NCBI GenBank assembly: GCA_045639905.1
Contig: JAZUDZ010000005.1
Coordinates: forward strand, 1-25,727
Source of the DNA: RGIG426 sp045639905
GTDB taxonomy: Bacteria; Bacillota; Clostridia; Oscillospirales; Acutalibacteraceae
Length of the DNA: 25,727 nt
Direction: 5' to 3'
How positions within the stretch are numbered: the first letter of the stretch is position 1; every line of letters begins with the position of its first letter. The position numbers and the translations under genes are program-made. Shown one piece after another: positions 1 to 7,700 of this stretch. The notes beneath the pieces are model-generated. The model had not been told where the DNA came from. It saw only the letters and a program-made list of their open reading frames with translations, and searched no databases.

Positions 1-1886
1 AAAACAACGTTATCAATATTCGCATAGGTTGCGCCTTCGTTCGTATTCTTTTCAATATGAACGGAAAGTCGGAATTCGCTGATATCTTCCCGGGTTGTAA
101 AGGTCATCGGCAAACTTTCAACCGGGATATCCGTGACGCTCTGATTGCTTTCCAAACCGATCACGCGAAGGAACACAGCTGCATCGGAGCTGACATCCGC
201 GCTGACCGTATACTGCGTATTTGCTTTGATAGGCTGAGTCAAAGCAGCAACCCAGTCGGTCGTTTGATTGTTGACATCCTCGGTATGAAGCATTCCGTCT
301 ACAATCTGTGCTGGTCCTTCCGGAATCCAACCAAAACCGGTTGCGGCCGGATCGGAAACGGCAAAATCACCGTTGACAACTAAGTTTTCACCCACTAAAT
401 CTTCATGCGTCGGAATGGTAGTGGGAGCGGCCGTCGTGGTGGTAGTCGTAGTCGTTGTCGTCGGCTTCGTTGTCGTAGTCGTAGTGGTGGTCGGTTTTGT
501 GGTCGTTGTCGTCGTCGGCTTCGTCGTGGTCGTTGTCGTTGTTGTGCTGGTCGTAGTGGTCGTTGTCGTAGTAGTTGTTGTGGTGGTTGTGGTTGAAGTG
601 GTAGTTGTTGTTGTGGTAGTTGTCGTTGTGGTGGTTGTGGTGGTTGTAGTTGTGCTGGTCGTCGTACTGGTCGTGGTCGTGGTCGTTGTCGTCGTCGGCT
701 TCGTCGTGGTCGTCGGCTCGGCCGTGGTCGTTGTCGGCTCAGCGGTTGTGGTGGTCGGTTTGACCGTTGTGGTAGTCGGCAGAATTTCCGCCGTTCCTTC
801 TACCAGATACACATTATCCACCGTAGCGGTTGTACCGCCCTCCCAGCGTGTAAAGTACAAACTGAGTTCGAACACATCCAGGGTTTCCGGTGTTTTAAAG
901 GTATACGGAAGACCGGTGGCGGGAATCAATGTCTCACTTTGTCCGCCTTCCAAACCTAAGATGCGAATCAACGGATTGCCGCCCTCACTGAAGATGTCGG
1001 CGGTAACCGTATATTCGGTATTCGGCTGGATTTCCTCGGTAAAGGAAGCCTTGATATAGGCCGTTACGTTGCTGAAGTCCTCTACATTCAGTTGGCCGTT
1101 GTCAAAGTTTACATAGCCGCACTCCACGGTCCAGCCATTGCCGCCATCGCTGAAATCACCGTTGACAATTAAGTTCTCTCCGGTGAGAGGTTTCTTTGTT
1201 GTGGTTGTGGTCGGCTCCTCGGTCGTGGTTGTCGCCTCGATGGTTGTAGTCGTCGGCTCCTCGGTCGTGGTTGTCGCCTCGATGGTCGTAGTCGTCGGCT
1301 CCTCGGTCGTGGTCGGCTCCTCTGTGGTCGTAGTCGTCGGATCAAGCGTCGGCTCTTCCGTTGCTGTGGTGGTTGTCGGCTCCGCCGTTGTGATCTCTGT
1401 GGTCGTGGTCGGCTCCTCGGTCGCTTCTTCGGTGGTTGTAACCGTGGTCGGCTCCGTTGTTGTTTCCGTGGTCGTCGTCGGGTCAAGCGTCGTCTCTTCC
1501 GTAGCTTTGTCGGTTGTCGTCGGCTCAGCCTCGGTCACTTCACCGGTTGTCACTGTCGTAGGCGTGACGGTAGTAGTCGGAACATCCGGCACACTCGGCT
1601 CCGTGGTCGGGGTCAATGGCGCCAGCGAAGGCACGATACGGGCAATGTACTTGCGAAGCAGCAGTACATCCTTCATATCGATGCTGTCATCGACACAAAC
1701 ATCGCCGGCGGGCTCGTTGATGGTGACACCCATTCCCGCAATGTATTTGCGAAGGAGCAACACGTCCTTCATATCAATGCTTTCATCCGTGTTGACATCG
1801 CCTCGATCTTGTGCCATAACCGGGAAAACGGATACGGACGTCAAAACGAGAATCAAAACGGACAGTAGCGCTAAAGCTCTTTTCAT
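1..1886 (-). CDS. Secreted dockerin protein with Thr-rich linkers and two CBM-like domains (3' end outside window)
   Basis: I translated the minus strand: it is open from ATG at 1886 to position 1, giving about 628 residues with no stop. Residues 1-26 are a signal peptide (MKRALALLSVLILVLTSVSV then FPVMAQ). Residues 29-85 are a type I dockerin with both calcium-binding repeats (GDVNTDESIDMKDVLLLRKY and GDVCVDDSIDMKDVLLLRKY). Residues 92-235 form a linker of TTEEPTTTT-like units. Residues 236-367 form a domain beginning GENLIVNGDF and ending TVDNVYLVEG, typical of jelly-roll CBM4/9/16-like modules. Residues 368-497 are an almost pure Thr linker, and a second similar domain starts GENLVVNGDF at about 498. 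By family knowledge dockerins dock on cohesins of a scaffoldin; the rest suggests polysaccharide binding, and any catalytic domain would lie beyond the edge. The RBS is AGAGAGG about 11 nt upstream. The unusual point is that the dockerin is N-terminal. Confident on dockerin and secretion, less on the CBM family. Confidence 0.88.
   Translation of the reverse strand, partial: MKRALALLSVLILVLTSVSVFPVMAQDRGDVNTDESIDMKDVLLLRKYIAGMGVTINEPAGDVCVDDSIDMKDVLLLRKYIARIVPSLAPLTPTTEPSVPDVPTTTVTPTTVTTGEVTEAEPTTTDKATEETTLDPTTTTETTTEPTTVTTTEEATEEPTTTTEITTAEPTTTTATEEPTLDPTTTTTEEPTTTEEPTTTTIEATTTTEEPTTTTIEATTTTEEPTTTTTKKPLTGENLIVNGDFSDGGNGWTVECGYVNFDNGQLNVEDFSNVTAYIKASFTEEIQPNTEYTVTADIFSEGGNPLIRILGLEGGQSETLIPATGLPYTFKTPETLDVFELSLYFTRWEGGTTATVDNVYLVEGTAEILPTTTTVKPTTTTAEPTTTTAEPTTTTKPTTTTTTTTTSTTTSTTTTTTTTTTTTTTTTTTTSTTTTTTTTTTTTTTTSTTTTTTTTKPTTTTTTKPTTTTTTTTKPTTTTTTTTTTAAPTTIPTHEDLVGENLVVNGDFAVSDPAATGFGWIPEGPAQIVDGMLHTEDVNNQTTDWVAALTQPIKANTQYTVSADVSSDAAVFLRVIGLESNQSVTDIPVESLPMTFTTREDISEFRLSVHIEKNTNEGATYANIDNVV
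396..791 (-). repeat. Near-pure polythreonine linker tract
   Basis: Read on the minus strand in the frame of the dockerin gene, this tract is almost all Thr codons (ACN), broken only by a few Lys-Pro, Glu-Pro, Ala and Ser residues. All four Thr codons alternate, so the DNA is an imperfect 3-nt periodic repeat rather than a pure microsatellite. It separates the two CBM-like domains. Such linkers are commonly O-glycosylated and extended in cellulosomal proteins. On the plus strand the same DNA gives a meaningless poly-Val frame. Confidence 0.85.
1182..1613 (-). repeat. Thr/Glu/Pro-rich linker with tandem TTEEPTTTT-like units
   Basis: This stretch encodes residues about 92-235 of the dockerin protein. 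It contains repeated units such as EEPTTTTTIEATTTT, several of them nearly identical at DNA level between about 1190 and 1340, which points to recent tandem duplication. It joins the N-terminal dockerin to the first CBM-like domain. Unlike the second linker it is acidic because of the Glu residues. Confidence 0.8.
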
Positions 1887-1932
1887 ACTGGGAAAACCTC
1901 TCTTTTCTTTAGGCGTTTAAGAATACTGGGCT

Positions 1933-1961
1933 ATTATATATTATTAAGTCCGAGAAAATAA
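1933..1961 (-). promoter_or_regulatory. Candidate promoter of the dockerin gene
   Basis: The minus strand carries a perfect -10, TATAAT (1933-1938), in an AT-rich stretch 47 nt upstream of the ATG at 1886. The hexamer 17 bp further upstream is TTATTT, a poor -35, so an activator may be needed. AGAGAGG lies between the promoter and the start codon. Confidence 0.5.
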
Positions 1962-2010
1962 AACATTTTGGCTGAACATACAATTTTTTTGATTTATTTT
2001 GTCTCTATTG

Positions 2011-2046
2011 TGAAAACAAAAAGCACCCTCCTTGCGGAAGGTGCTT
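2011..2046 (-). terminator. Intrinsic terminator of the cysteine synthase gene
   Basis: On the minus strand an 11-bp stem (AAGCACCTTCC with GGAGGGTGCTT, one T-G pair) closes a GCAA tetraloop (2032-2035) and is followed by TTTTTGTTTT. It lies 18 nt past the stop codon at 2064. Confidence 0.92.
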
Positions 2047-2063
2047 GAATGCTTTCATTGTTG

Positions 2064-2993
2064 TCAATCCTCGAACAATTCGGTGGAGAAATATCTCTCT
2101 CCCGTATCGGGAAGAACCGTAATTACGGTTTTTCCTTCTCCCAGTTCTTTGGCAAGACGAAGGGCTGCCGTTACGTTGGTGCCGCTGGAAATACCGCACA
2201 AAATTCCTTCTTCACGGGCCAGTCTGCGGGACGTTTCCAATGCTTCTTCATCCGTTACGATGTCAATTTTTTCATAAATCTCCGTATTCAGGTTTTTCGG
2301 AATCAGACCGTCACCGATTCCCATCTGCAGGTGGGTTCCGATGCTGCCGCCGGACAAAATCGCGGCATTTTCCGGTTCAACCGCCCAAATATGAATGTCC
2401 GGATACTGGGCTTTTAAGGTTTCTCCGATACCGCTGAGCGTTCCGCCGGTGCCGACGCCGCTGCAAAACCCGTGAATCGGTTTTCCGACCTGCTCCAGGA
2501 TTTCCAAAGCCGTATGATATTTATGAACCAGCGGGTTATCCGGGTTTTCAAACTGCTGCGGGACCCACACACGGGAGTCTTCTTTTTGCATCCGCAGGGC
2601 GGTTTCAAGACACTCATCAATACAAGCCCCGATGTCGCCGGCATCATGAATTAGAATCAGCTCGGCACCATAGGCTTTTATGAGTTTTCTGCGTTCTTCG
2701 CTGACGCTGTCGGGCATAATGATGCGAACGGCATATCCGAGTACGGCACCGGCCAAAGCAAGACCGATTCCCTGGTTGCCGCTGGTCGGCTCCACCAGAA
2801 TGCTGTCCTTGTTGATAATGCCGCGTTTCTGTGCTTCGCAAATCATGTTATACGCCGTACGGGTTTTAATGCTCCCCCCGATATTGACGCCTTCGTATTT
2901 GACCAGCACTTCTGCGGAACCCGGTTCCACCATCTTGCTCAGGCGAATTACCGGCGTATGGCCAATCGCTTCTAAAACGGTATTATAAATCAT
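2064..2993 (-). CDS. cysK: PLP-dependent cysteine synthase family protein
   Basis: The 309-residue protein is a fold-type II PLP enzyme of the cysteine synthase/cystathionine beta-synthase group, which uses sulfide and O-acetylserine to make cysteine. Seen in the sequence: EAIGHTPVIRL at the N-terminus, the PLP lysine in NIGGSIKTR, the substrate loop PTSGNQGIG, the phosphate-binding loop GVGTGGTLSGIGE and the C-terminal GISSGTN. Length is normal for CysK (about 305-320). The ATG at 2993 was chosen because the family N-terminus (MIYNTVLEAIGHTP) begins there; a longer in-frame reading to 3227 has no family similarity and crosses the promoter. Oddities: KTR replaces the usual KDR after the PLP lysine, and the substrate loop is SGNQG where classical CysK has SGNTG. 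It may therefore be a paralogue with a shifted substrate. It is monocistronic, with its own promoter and terminator. Confidence 0.88.
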   Translation of the reverse strand: MIYNTVLEAIGHTPVIRLSKMVEPGSAEVLVKYEGVNIGGSIKTRTAYNMICEAQKRGIINKDSILVEPTSGNQGIGLALAGAVLGYAVRIIMPDSVSEERRKLIKAYGAELILIHDAGDIGACIDECLETALRMQKEDSRVWVPQQFENPDNPLVHKYHTALEILEQVGKPIHGFCSGVGTGGTLSGIGETLKAQYPDIHIWAVEPENAAILSGGSIGTHLQMGIGDGLIPKNLNTEIYEKIDIVTDEEALETSRRLAREEGILCGISSGTNVTAALRLAKELGEGKTVITVLPDTGERYFSTELFED

Positions 2994-3030
2994 AACTACA
3001 TTATCTCTTTTCTTTTGTTTCGACTTTTCT

Positions 3031-3058
3031 ATTATACCCTTTTTCCCATATCTTGCAA
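3031..3058 (-). promoter_or_regulatory. Promoter of the cysteine synthase gene
   Basis: Minus strand: -35 TTGCAA (3053-3058), a 16-bp spacer and a perfect -10 TATAAT (3031-3036), giving a leader of about 30 nt before the ATG at 2993. The -35 lies inside the outer arm of the inverted repeat described next. Confidence 0.75.
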
Positions 3059-3108
3059 CAAAAAATGATGTTGTGACATTACAAAAAATTTGCACAACAT
3101 CTGTTGCG
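3053..3108. promoter_or_regulatory. Nested inverted repeat overlapping the cysK -35: candidate operator
   Basis: GATGTTGTG (3067-3075) and CACAACATC (3093-3101) form a perfect 9-bp inverted repeat separated by 17 bp. Outside it, TGCAACA (3054-3060) and TGTTGCG (3102-3108) form a second inverted pair with one mismatch. The left outer arm covers the -35 of the cysteine synthase gene. This geometry fits a dimeric regulator bound at two sites; the regulator is unknown. Confidence 0.5.
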
Positions 3109-3257
3109 TTTTTTTGATTTGTTGTACATAAAGAGAAGAAACGGATTGAATATATGATAGGCGAATATGAATCCCGTTTGGAAAAACTTCCAAAAGGATC
3201 ACTTACAAAAAGCAAAAACGGGAACAAGGTATATTAACGGATATGATTTCATTTGTA

Positions 3258-3287
3258 TTGACAACCATTATTATCACCTCTTATCAT
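3258..3287 (+). promoter_or_regulatory. Possible distal plus-strand promoter
   Basis: A perfect -35 TTGACA (3258-3263) is followed after 18 bp by TATCAT (3282-3287). If active it would give the pyr operon a second, longer leader of about 260 nt beginning with the hairpin at 3300-3329. No gene other than pyrC lies downstream on this strand. Confidence 0.3.
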
Positions 3288-3299
3288 AGATTGTACTCA

Positions 3300-3329
3300 A
3301 AAAAATAGGTATAATTCAACCTATTTTTT
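3300..3329. terminator. AT-rich perfect hairpin, probable minus-strand terminator
   Basis: AAAAAATAGGT (3300-3310) and ACCTATTTTTT (3319-3329) are perfect 11-bp arms around an 8-nt loop. On the minus strand it follows, after about 30 bp, the stop codon of the possible gene remnant at 3359 and continues into a T run. A plus-strand role at the start of a distal pyr leader is the alternative. The stem has only two G-C pairs, so strength is doubtful. Confidence 0.45.
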
Positions 3330-3358
3330 GAAGTACTTCACACGAGGGACGGAAAACA

Positions 3359-3505
3359 TTAAAGCTTTAGAAGACCATACAGTTCAAACAAAAAGTAGCC
3401 TATGGCATCCTCTGCCGGCGATATCGGTTTGAGCGCGGCGAACTGTCCAAATTTCCAAATATATGCACTATATAGACAAAAAATCACGTAAAAAAGTGTT
3501 AACAA
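3359..3505 (-). pseudogene. Possible small membrane ORF or 3' remnant of a lost gene
   Basis: A minus-strand reading frame ends with TAA at 3359-3361. Its last 30 residues (ending YFLFELYGLLKL) look like ordinary protein, and this stretch is GC-richer than its AT-rich flanks. Two readings are possible. Either it is a 48-residue ORF starting at TTG 3505, six nt after AAAGGA (3512-3517), with a hydrophobic N-terminus (MLTLFYVIFCLYSAYIW). Or it is the surviving 3' end of a gene destroyed when the pyr operon arrived, still followed by its terminator at 3300-3329. It overlaps the pyrC promoter on the other strand. I do not recognise the family, and it may be chance. Confidence 0.3.
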
Positions 3506-3527
3506 CAGGAGTCCTTTATGATATAGT
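3499..3527 (+). promoter_or_regulatory. Main promoter of the pyr operon
   Basis: -35 TTAACA (3499-3504), a 17-bp spacer and an extended -10, TGA followed by TATAGT (3522-3527). The predicted start near 3534 leaves only about 23 nt before the ATG, containing the GGGAGG site (3544-3549). There is no room for a PyrR-type attenuator in this transcript. The extended -10 core TGATATAGTAA recurs exactly in the purine-gene promoter at 19286-19314. Confidence 0.75.
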
Positions 3528-3556
3528 AATAAAAATGCAAAAAGGGAGGCCGACCG

Positions 3557-4759
3557 ATGGGAACTCTTGCCGACAACATCAAAATCTGCAAGCCGTACGG
3601 AGTGGAATCGTTTTCCCCCGTTGTCCCCGAGGGTGTATTGTCCCCTTCTCGCCAATATGTTATTTTCCCCGGTTTTTGCGATGTGCATGTGCACTTTCGT
3701 GAACCGGGTTTTTTTTATAAGGAAAGCATGGAAACCGGATCCAAAGCGGCAGCGCACGGCGGCTACACCGACGTTTGCACCATGCCGAACCTAAACCCGG
3801 TTCCGGACAGTCTCGAACATTTAAAGGAACAAACCGACCGCATTCTGGAAAGCGCCTCGATTCATATCCATCCTTACGGCGCCATTACCGTCGGTCAAAA
3901 GGGAGAAGAGCTGGCAAACCTCGAATCTCTCAGCCCCTTTGTCGTTGCCTTTTCGGACGACGGACGCGGGGTTCAGTCCGAAAGCCTCATGCGAGAGGCG
4001 ATGGAAAAAGCCAAATCCTTTTCTAAAATCATTGTGGCCCACTGCGAAGATAACAACCTGCTCCGCGGCGGCTACATTCATGACGGTCTCTATGCCAAAG
4101 AGCACGGGCACGCCGGCATTTGCAGTGAAAGCGAGTGGGGTCCCATCAAGAGAGACATCGCTCTGGCCAAGGAGACCGGCTGCGCCTATCATGTCTGCCA
4201 CATTTCCTGCAAAGAAAGCGTGGACTTAATCCGTCAGGCGAAAAAAGACGGCGTGGACATCACCTGCGAAACCGCTCCCCATTATCTTTTGCTCTCCGAG
4301 CAGAATCTGCAGGAAGACGGCCGCTTTAAAATGAATCCGCCGCTTCGAAGTGAAGAAGACCGGGTGGCCCTTTTGGAAGGCCTGCTGGACGGCACCATCG
4401 ACATGATCGCCACCGACCATGCGCCGCACAGTGCCGAAGAAAAAGCAAAAGGCCTTAAAGACAGCGCCTTCGGTATTGTGGGTCTGGAAACCGCCTTCCC
4501 GCTTTTGTTTACGGAACTGGTCATGCCGGGACTGCTCAGCATCGAGGAACTTTTGCAGCTTATGGTAGTAGCCCCCAGGGCCCGCTTCGGCATTCCGTTT
4601 TACAGTTCCGATTTTTCCGTATGGGATTTGAGTGAATCCTATCGCATTAACCCGGATGATTTTCTGTCCAAAGGCCGCGCCACCCCGTTTGCGGGCCGGT
4701 CGGTATTCGGGAAATGCCACTTAACCGTGTGTCAAAATAAAGTAATATATAGAGCTTAA
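3557..4759 (+). CDS. pyrC: Dihydroorotase (class I)
   Basis: This is the zinc amidohydrolase that cyclises N-carbamoyl-L-aspartate to dihydroorotate, the third step of UMP synthesis. The 400 residues show the metal site HVH at 44-46 in DVHVHFREPG, the DD of FSDDG at 134-135 (class I enzymes use an Asp here instead of a carboxylated Lys), H162 (AHCED), H215 (CHIS), the substrate-binding MNPPLRS at 259-265 and the catalytic D287 (ATDHAPH). It is slightly shorter than common class I enzymes (about 425), with a reduced N-terminal beta-sandwich. GGGAGG sits 7 nt before the ATG. It is the first gene of the pyr operon, and carB follows 16 nt after its stop. Confidence 0.95.
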   Translation: MGTLADNIKICKPYGVESFSPVVPEGVLSPSRQYVIFPGFCDVHVHFREPGFFYKESMETGSKAAAHGGYTDVCTMPNLNPVPDSLEHLKEQTDRILESASIHIHPYGAITVGQKGEELANLESLSPFVVAFSDDGRGVQSESLMREAMEKAKSFSKIIVAHCEDNNLLRGGYIHDGLYAKEHGHAGICSESEWGPIKRDIALAKETGCAYHVCHISCKESVDLIRQAKKDGVDITCETAPHYLLLSEQNLQEDGRFKMNPPLRSEEDRVALLEGLLDGTIDMIATDHAPHSAEEKAKGLKDSAFGIVGLETAFPLLFTELVMPGLLSIEELLQLMVVAPRARFGIPFYSSDFSVWDLSESYRINPDDFLSKGRATPFAGRSVFGKCHLTVCQNKVIYRA

Positions 4760-4775
4760 CCAGGAGGGAACAACT

Positions 4776-7700
4776 ATGGCAAAACGTACAGACATCAAAA
4801 AAGTATTAATCATCGGTTCCGGCCCGATCGTCATCGGTCAGGCTGCGGAATTCGACTACGCAGGCACCCAGGCCTGCCTGTCACTCAAGGAGGAAGGCTA
4901 CGAGGTCATCCTCTGCAACTCCAACCCCGCCACCATTATGACCGACACTTCCATTGCGGATAAGGTATATATGGAACCTTTAACGCTGGAATATATCGCC
5001 AAAATTCTCCGCTATGAGCGACCGGACGCCATCGTTCCGGGCATCGGCGGCCAGACAGGACTAAACCTGGCCATGCAGCTCGAAAAGAAGGGCATCCTCA
5101 AGGAATGCGGCGTACAGCTTCTCGGCACCTCCAGCGAGAGTATCGAACGCGCCGAAGACCGAGAACTCTTCAAAGAGATGTGCAATTCCATCGGAGAGCC
5201 GGTTATCCCCTCCGAAATTACCTATAACCTGGACGAAGCCAAGCAGGCGGCGGAGCGCATCGGCTATCCGGTCGTTCTCCGTCCGGCCTTTACCTTGGGC
5301 GGCACCGGCGGCGGGTTTGCCAACGACGAACAGGAACTCGAAGAAATCGGCATCAACGCCTTCAAGTTGTCTCCCGTACACCAGGTGCTCATTGAAAAGA
5401 GCGTGAAAGGATATAAGGAAATCGAATTTGAGGTTATGCGCGACTCCAACGACACCGCCATTACCATTTGCGGCATGGAAAACGTGGACCCGGTCGGTGT
5501 GCACACCGGCGACAGCGTGGTTGTGGCCCCGATTTTATCCTTAAACGACCACGATCTCAAAATGCTGAACGACAGCGCCATCAAAATCATTCGTGAACTC
5601 AAAATCGAAGGCGGCTGCAACGTGCAGTTTGCCCTAAATCCCAATTCCAGCGAATACTTCTTAATCGAGGTTAACCCCCGTGTATCCCGTTCTTCCGCTT
5701 TGGCCTCCAAAGCCTCCGGTTACCCGATTGCCCGCGTCACCGCCAAGATTGCTCTCGGCATGTCTCTGGAAGAGATTGCCGTTGCCGGCGGAAACGCTGC
5801 CATGGAGCCTTCCCTCGACTATATCGTCGCCAAGTTCCCCCGCTTCCCGTTTGACAAATTTGCCACCGCACCGAACACCCTCGGCACCCAAATGAAAGCC
5901 ACCGGTGAAGTCATGGGCATCGGCTCCACCTTGGAAGAATGCTTCCTGAAATCCGTCCGGTCTCTGGAAATCGGCGTATGCCATTTCCACATGGCCAAAT
6001 TCGACAGCTACACCGACGAGCAGCTCTTTGAAGAACTGCAGTTGTTTAAAGACACCAACATCTATGCCGTTTGCGAACTGCTGCGCCGGGGCGTTTCGGT
6101 GGAAAAACTCCACGAAGTGACCAAAATCACCGAACTGTTCCTTGAATCCTTCCAAAAGATCGTCGATATGGAGAAAACCTTATCCGCTTCCAAGGGAGAT
6201 GTGAACGTTCTCAAAGAAGCCAAGGTGATGGGCTTCTCCGATAAGTTTATTGCCAGACTCTGGGATATGCCGGAAGTGGATCTTTACGCCCTTCGCAAAC
6301 AAAACGGCATCACCCCCGTCTTCAAAATGGTGGACACACTCCACACCGGCAAATACATTGCCTATCTCTATTCCTCCTACACCGGAGAAAACGCTTCCCG
6401 TTTGACCGACAAAAAGAAAATCGTGGTGCTGGGCGCCGGCCCGATTCGTATCGGCCAGGGCGTGGAATTTGACTACTCCACCGTCCATGCCGTGCAGACC
6501 ATTCGCCGCGCCGGCTTTGAAGCCATTATCGTCAACAACAACCCCGAAACGGTTTCCACCGACTACACCACCGCCGACAAGCTCTACTTTGAGCCGCTGA
6601 CGCCGGAAGATGTCATGGCCATCATCGACTTTGAACAGCCCGAAGGTGTCATCGCTTCTCTGGGCGGTCAGACCGCCATCAACCTGGCCCAGCCTCTCAT
6701 GGACCGCGGTGTGAAGATCATCGGTACCGACTGTGCCGCCATCGAGCGTGCGGAAAACCGTGACAGTTTTGAAAAAATCCTCATCGATCTGAACATTCCC
6801 CAGCCGAAGGGTCGCGCCGTTACCAAAATCGAAGACGGTGTTAAAGCCGCCGCGGAAATCGGCTACCCCGTGCTGGTCCGTCCCTCCTTCGTTTTGGGCG
6901 GCCGTGCCATGCAGATCGTTGCCAACGAAGAACAGCTTCGCCACTACCTGAAAACCGCCGTGGAAATCGATGCGGACAAACCGGTTCTGGTTGACAAATA
7001 CATTCAGGGCAAAGAAGTGGAAATCGACGCCATCTGCGACGGCACCGACGTCTTTGTCCCCGGTATCATGGAGCTGGTCGAGCGTACCGGTATCCACTCC
7101 GGCGACTCCATCAGCGTCTATCCCACCTTCAGTGTATCCGACCGCGTCAAAGGCACCATTTTGCAATATGCCAAAAAACTGGGCCTCGGCATCGGCATCG
7201 TCGGTCTCTACAACATTCAGTTCATTGTGGACCAGAACGATGACGTGTACATCATCGAAGTGAACCCCCGTTCCTCCCGTACCGTCCCGTTCCTGTCCAA
7301 ATCCACCGGCTATTCCCTGGCCGACATCGCCACGGAAGTCATTCTCGGAAAATCCCTGAAAGAGCAGGGCATCTTCCAGTTGTATCCGCCGGAAAAAGAC
7401 CGCTTCTACGTCAAAGTCCCGGTCTTCTCCTTCAACAAAATCAAAGGTCTCGACGCCTACCTCTCTCCGGAAATGAAATCCACCGGTGAAGCCATCGGCT
7501 ACGACGACAAATTAAACCGTGCCCTGTACAAAGCCTTGCAGGCCTCCGGCATGCATATGCAGAACTACGGCACCGTGTTTGCCACCCTGGCCGACACGGA
7601 CAAAGAAGAAGCCCTTCCGCTGATTCGCCGGTTCTATAACCTGGGCTTCAACATTCAGGCCACCTCCGGTACCGCCGCCTTCCTTAAGGAAAACGGCATT

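Noticed and set aside
373..1059. Plus-strand poly-Val reading frame, and a similar one at 1138-1920
   Set aside because: They are the antisense of the Thr-rich linkers. The minus frame has a start with RBS, signal peptide, dockerin and CBM-like domains; the plus frames have none of these.
1169..1486. Arg-rich minus-strand frame
   Set aside because: It is a shifted reading of the Thr/Pro linker within the real gene and has no family features.
3209..3227. Upstream in-frame start giving a 387-residue cysteine synthase
   Set aside because: The extra 78 residues cross the promoter and inverted repeats and have no family similarity.
3534..3556. PyrR-binding attenuator before pyrC
   Set aside because: The leader from the best promoter is only about 23 nt, and no terminator/antiterminator pair is visible there.
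6180..7166. Long minus-strand open frame (328 codons) opposite carB
   Set aside because: It arises from the GC-biased third positions of carB; no RBS, no recognisable motif. The same applies to the minus frames at 8693-9526, 20124-20960 and 24371-25084.
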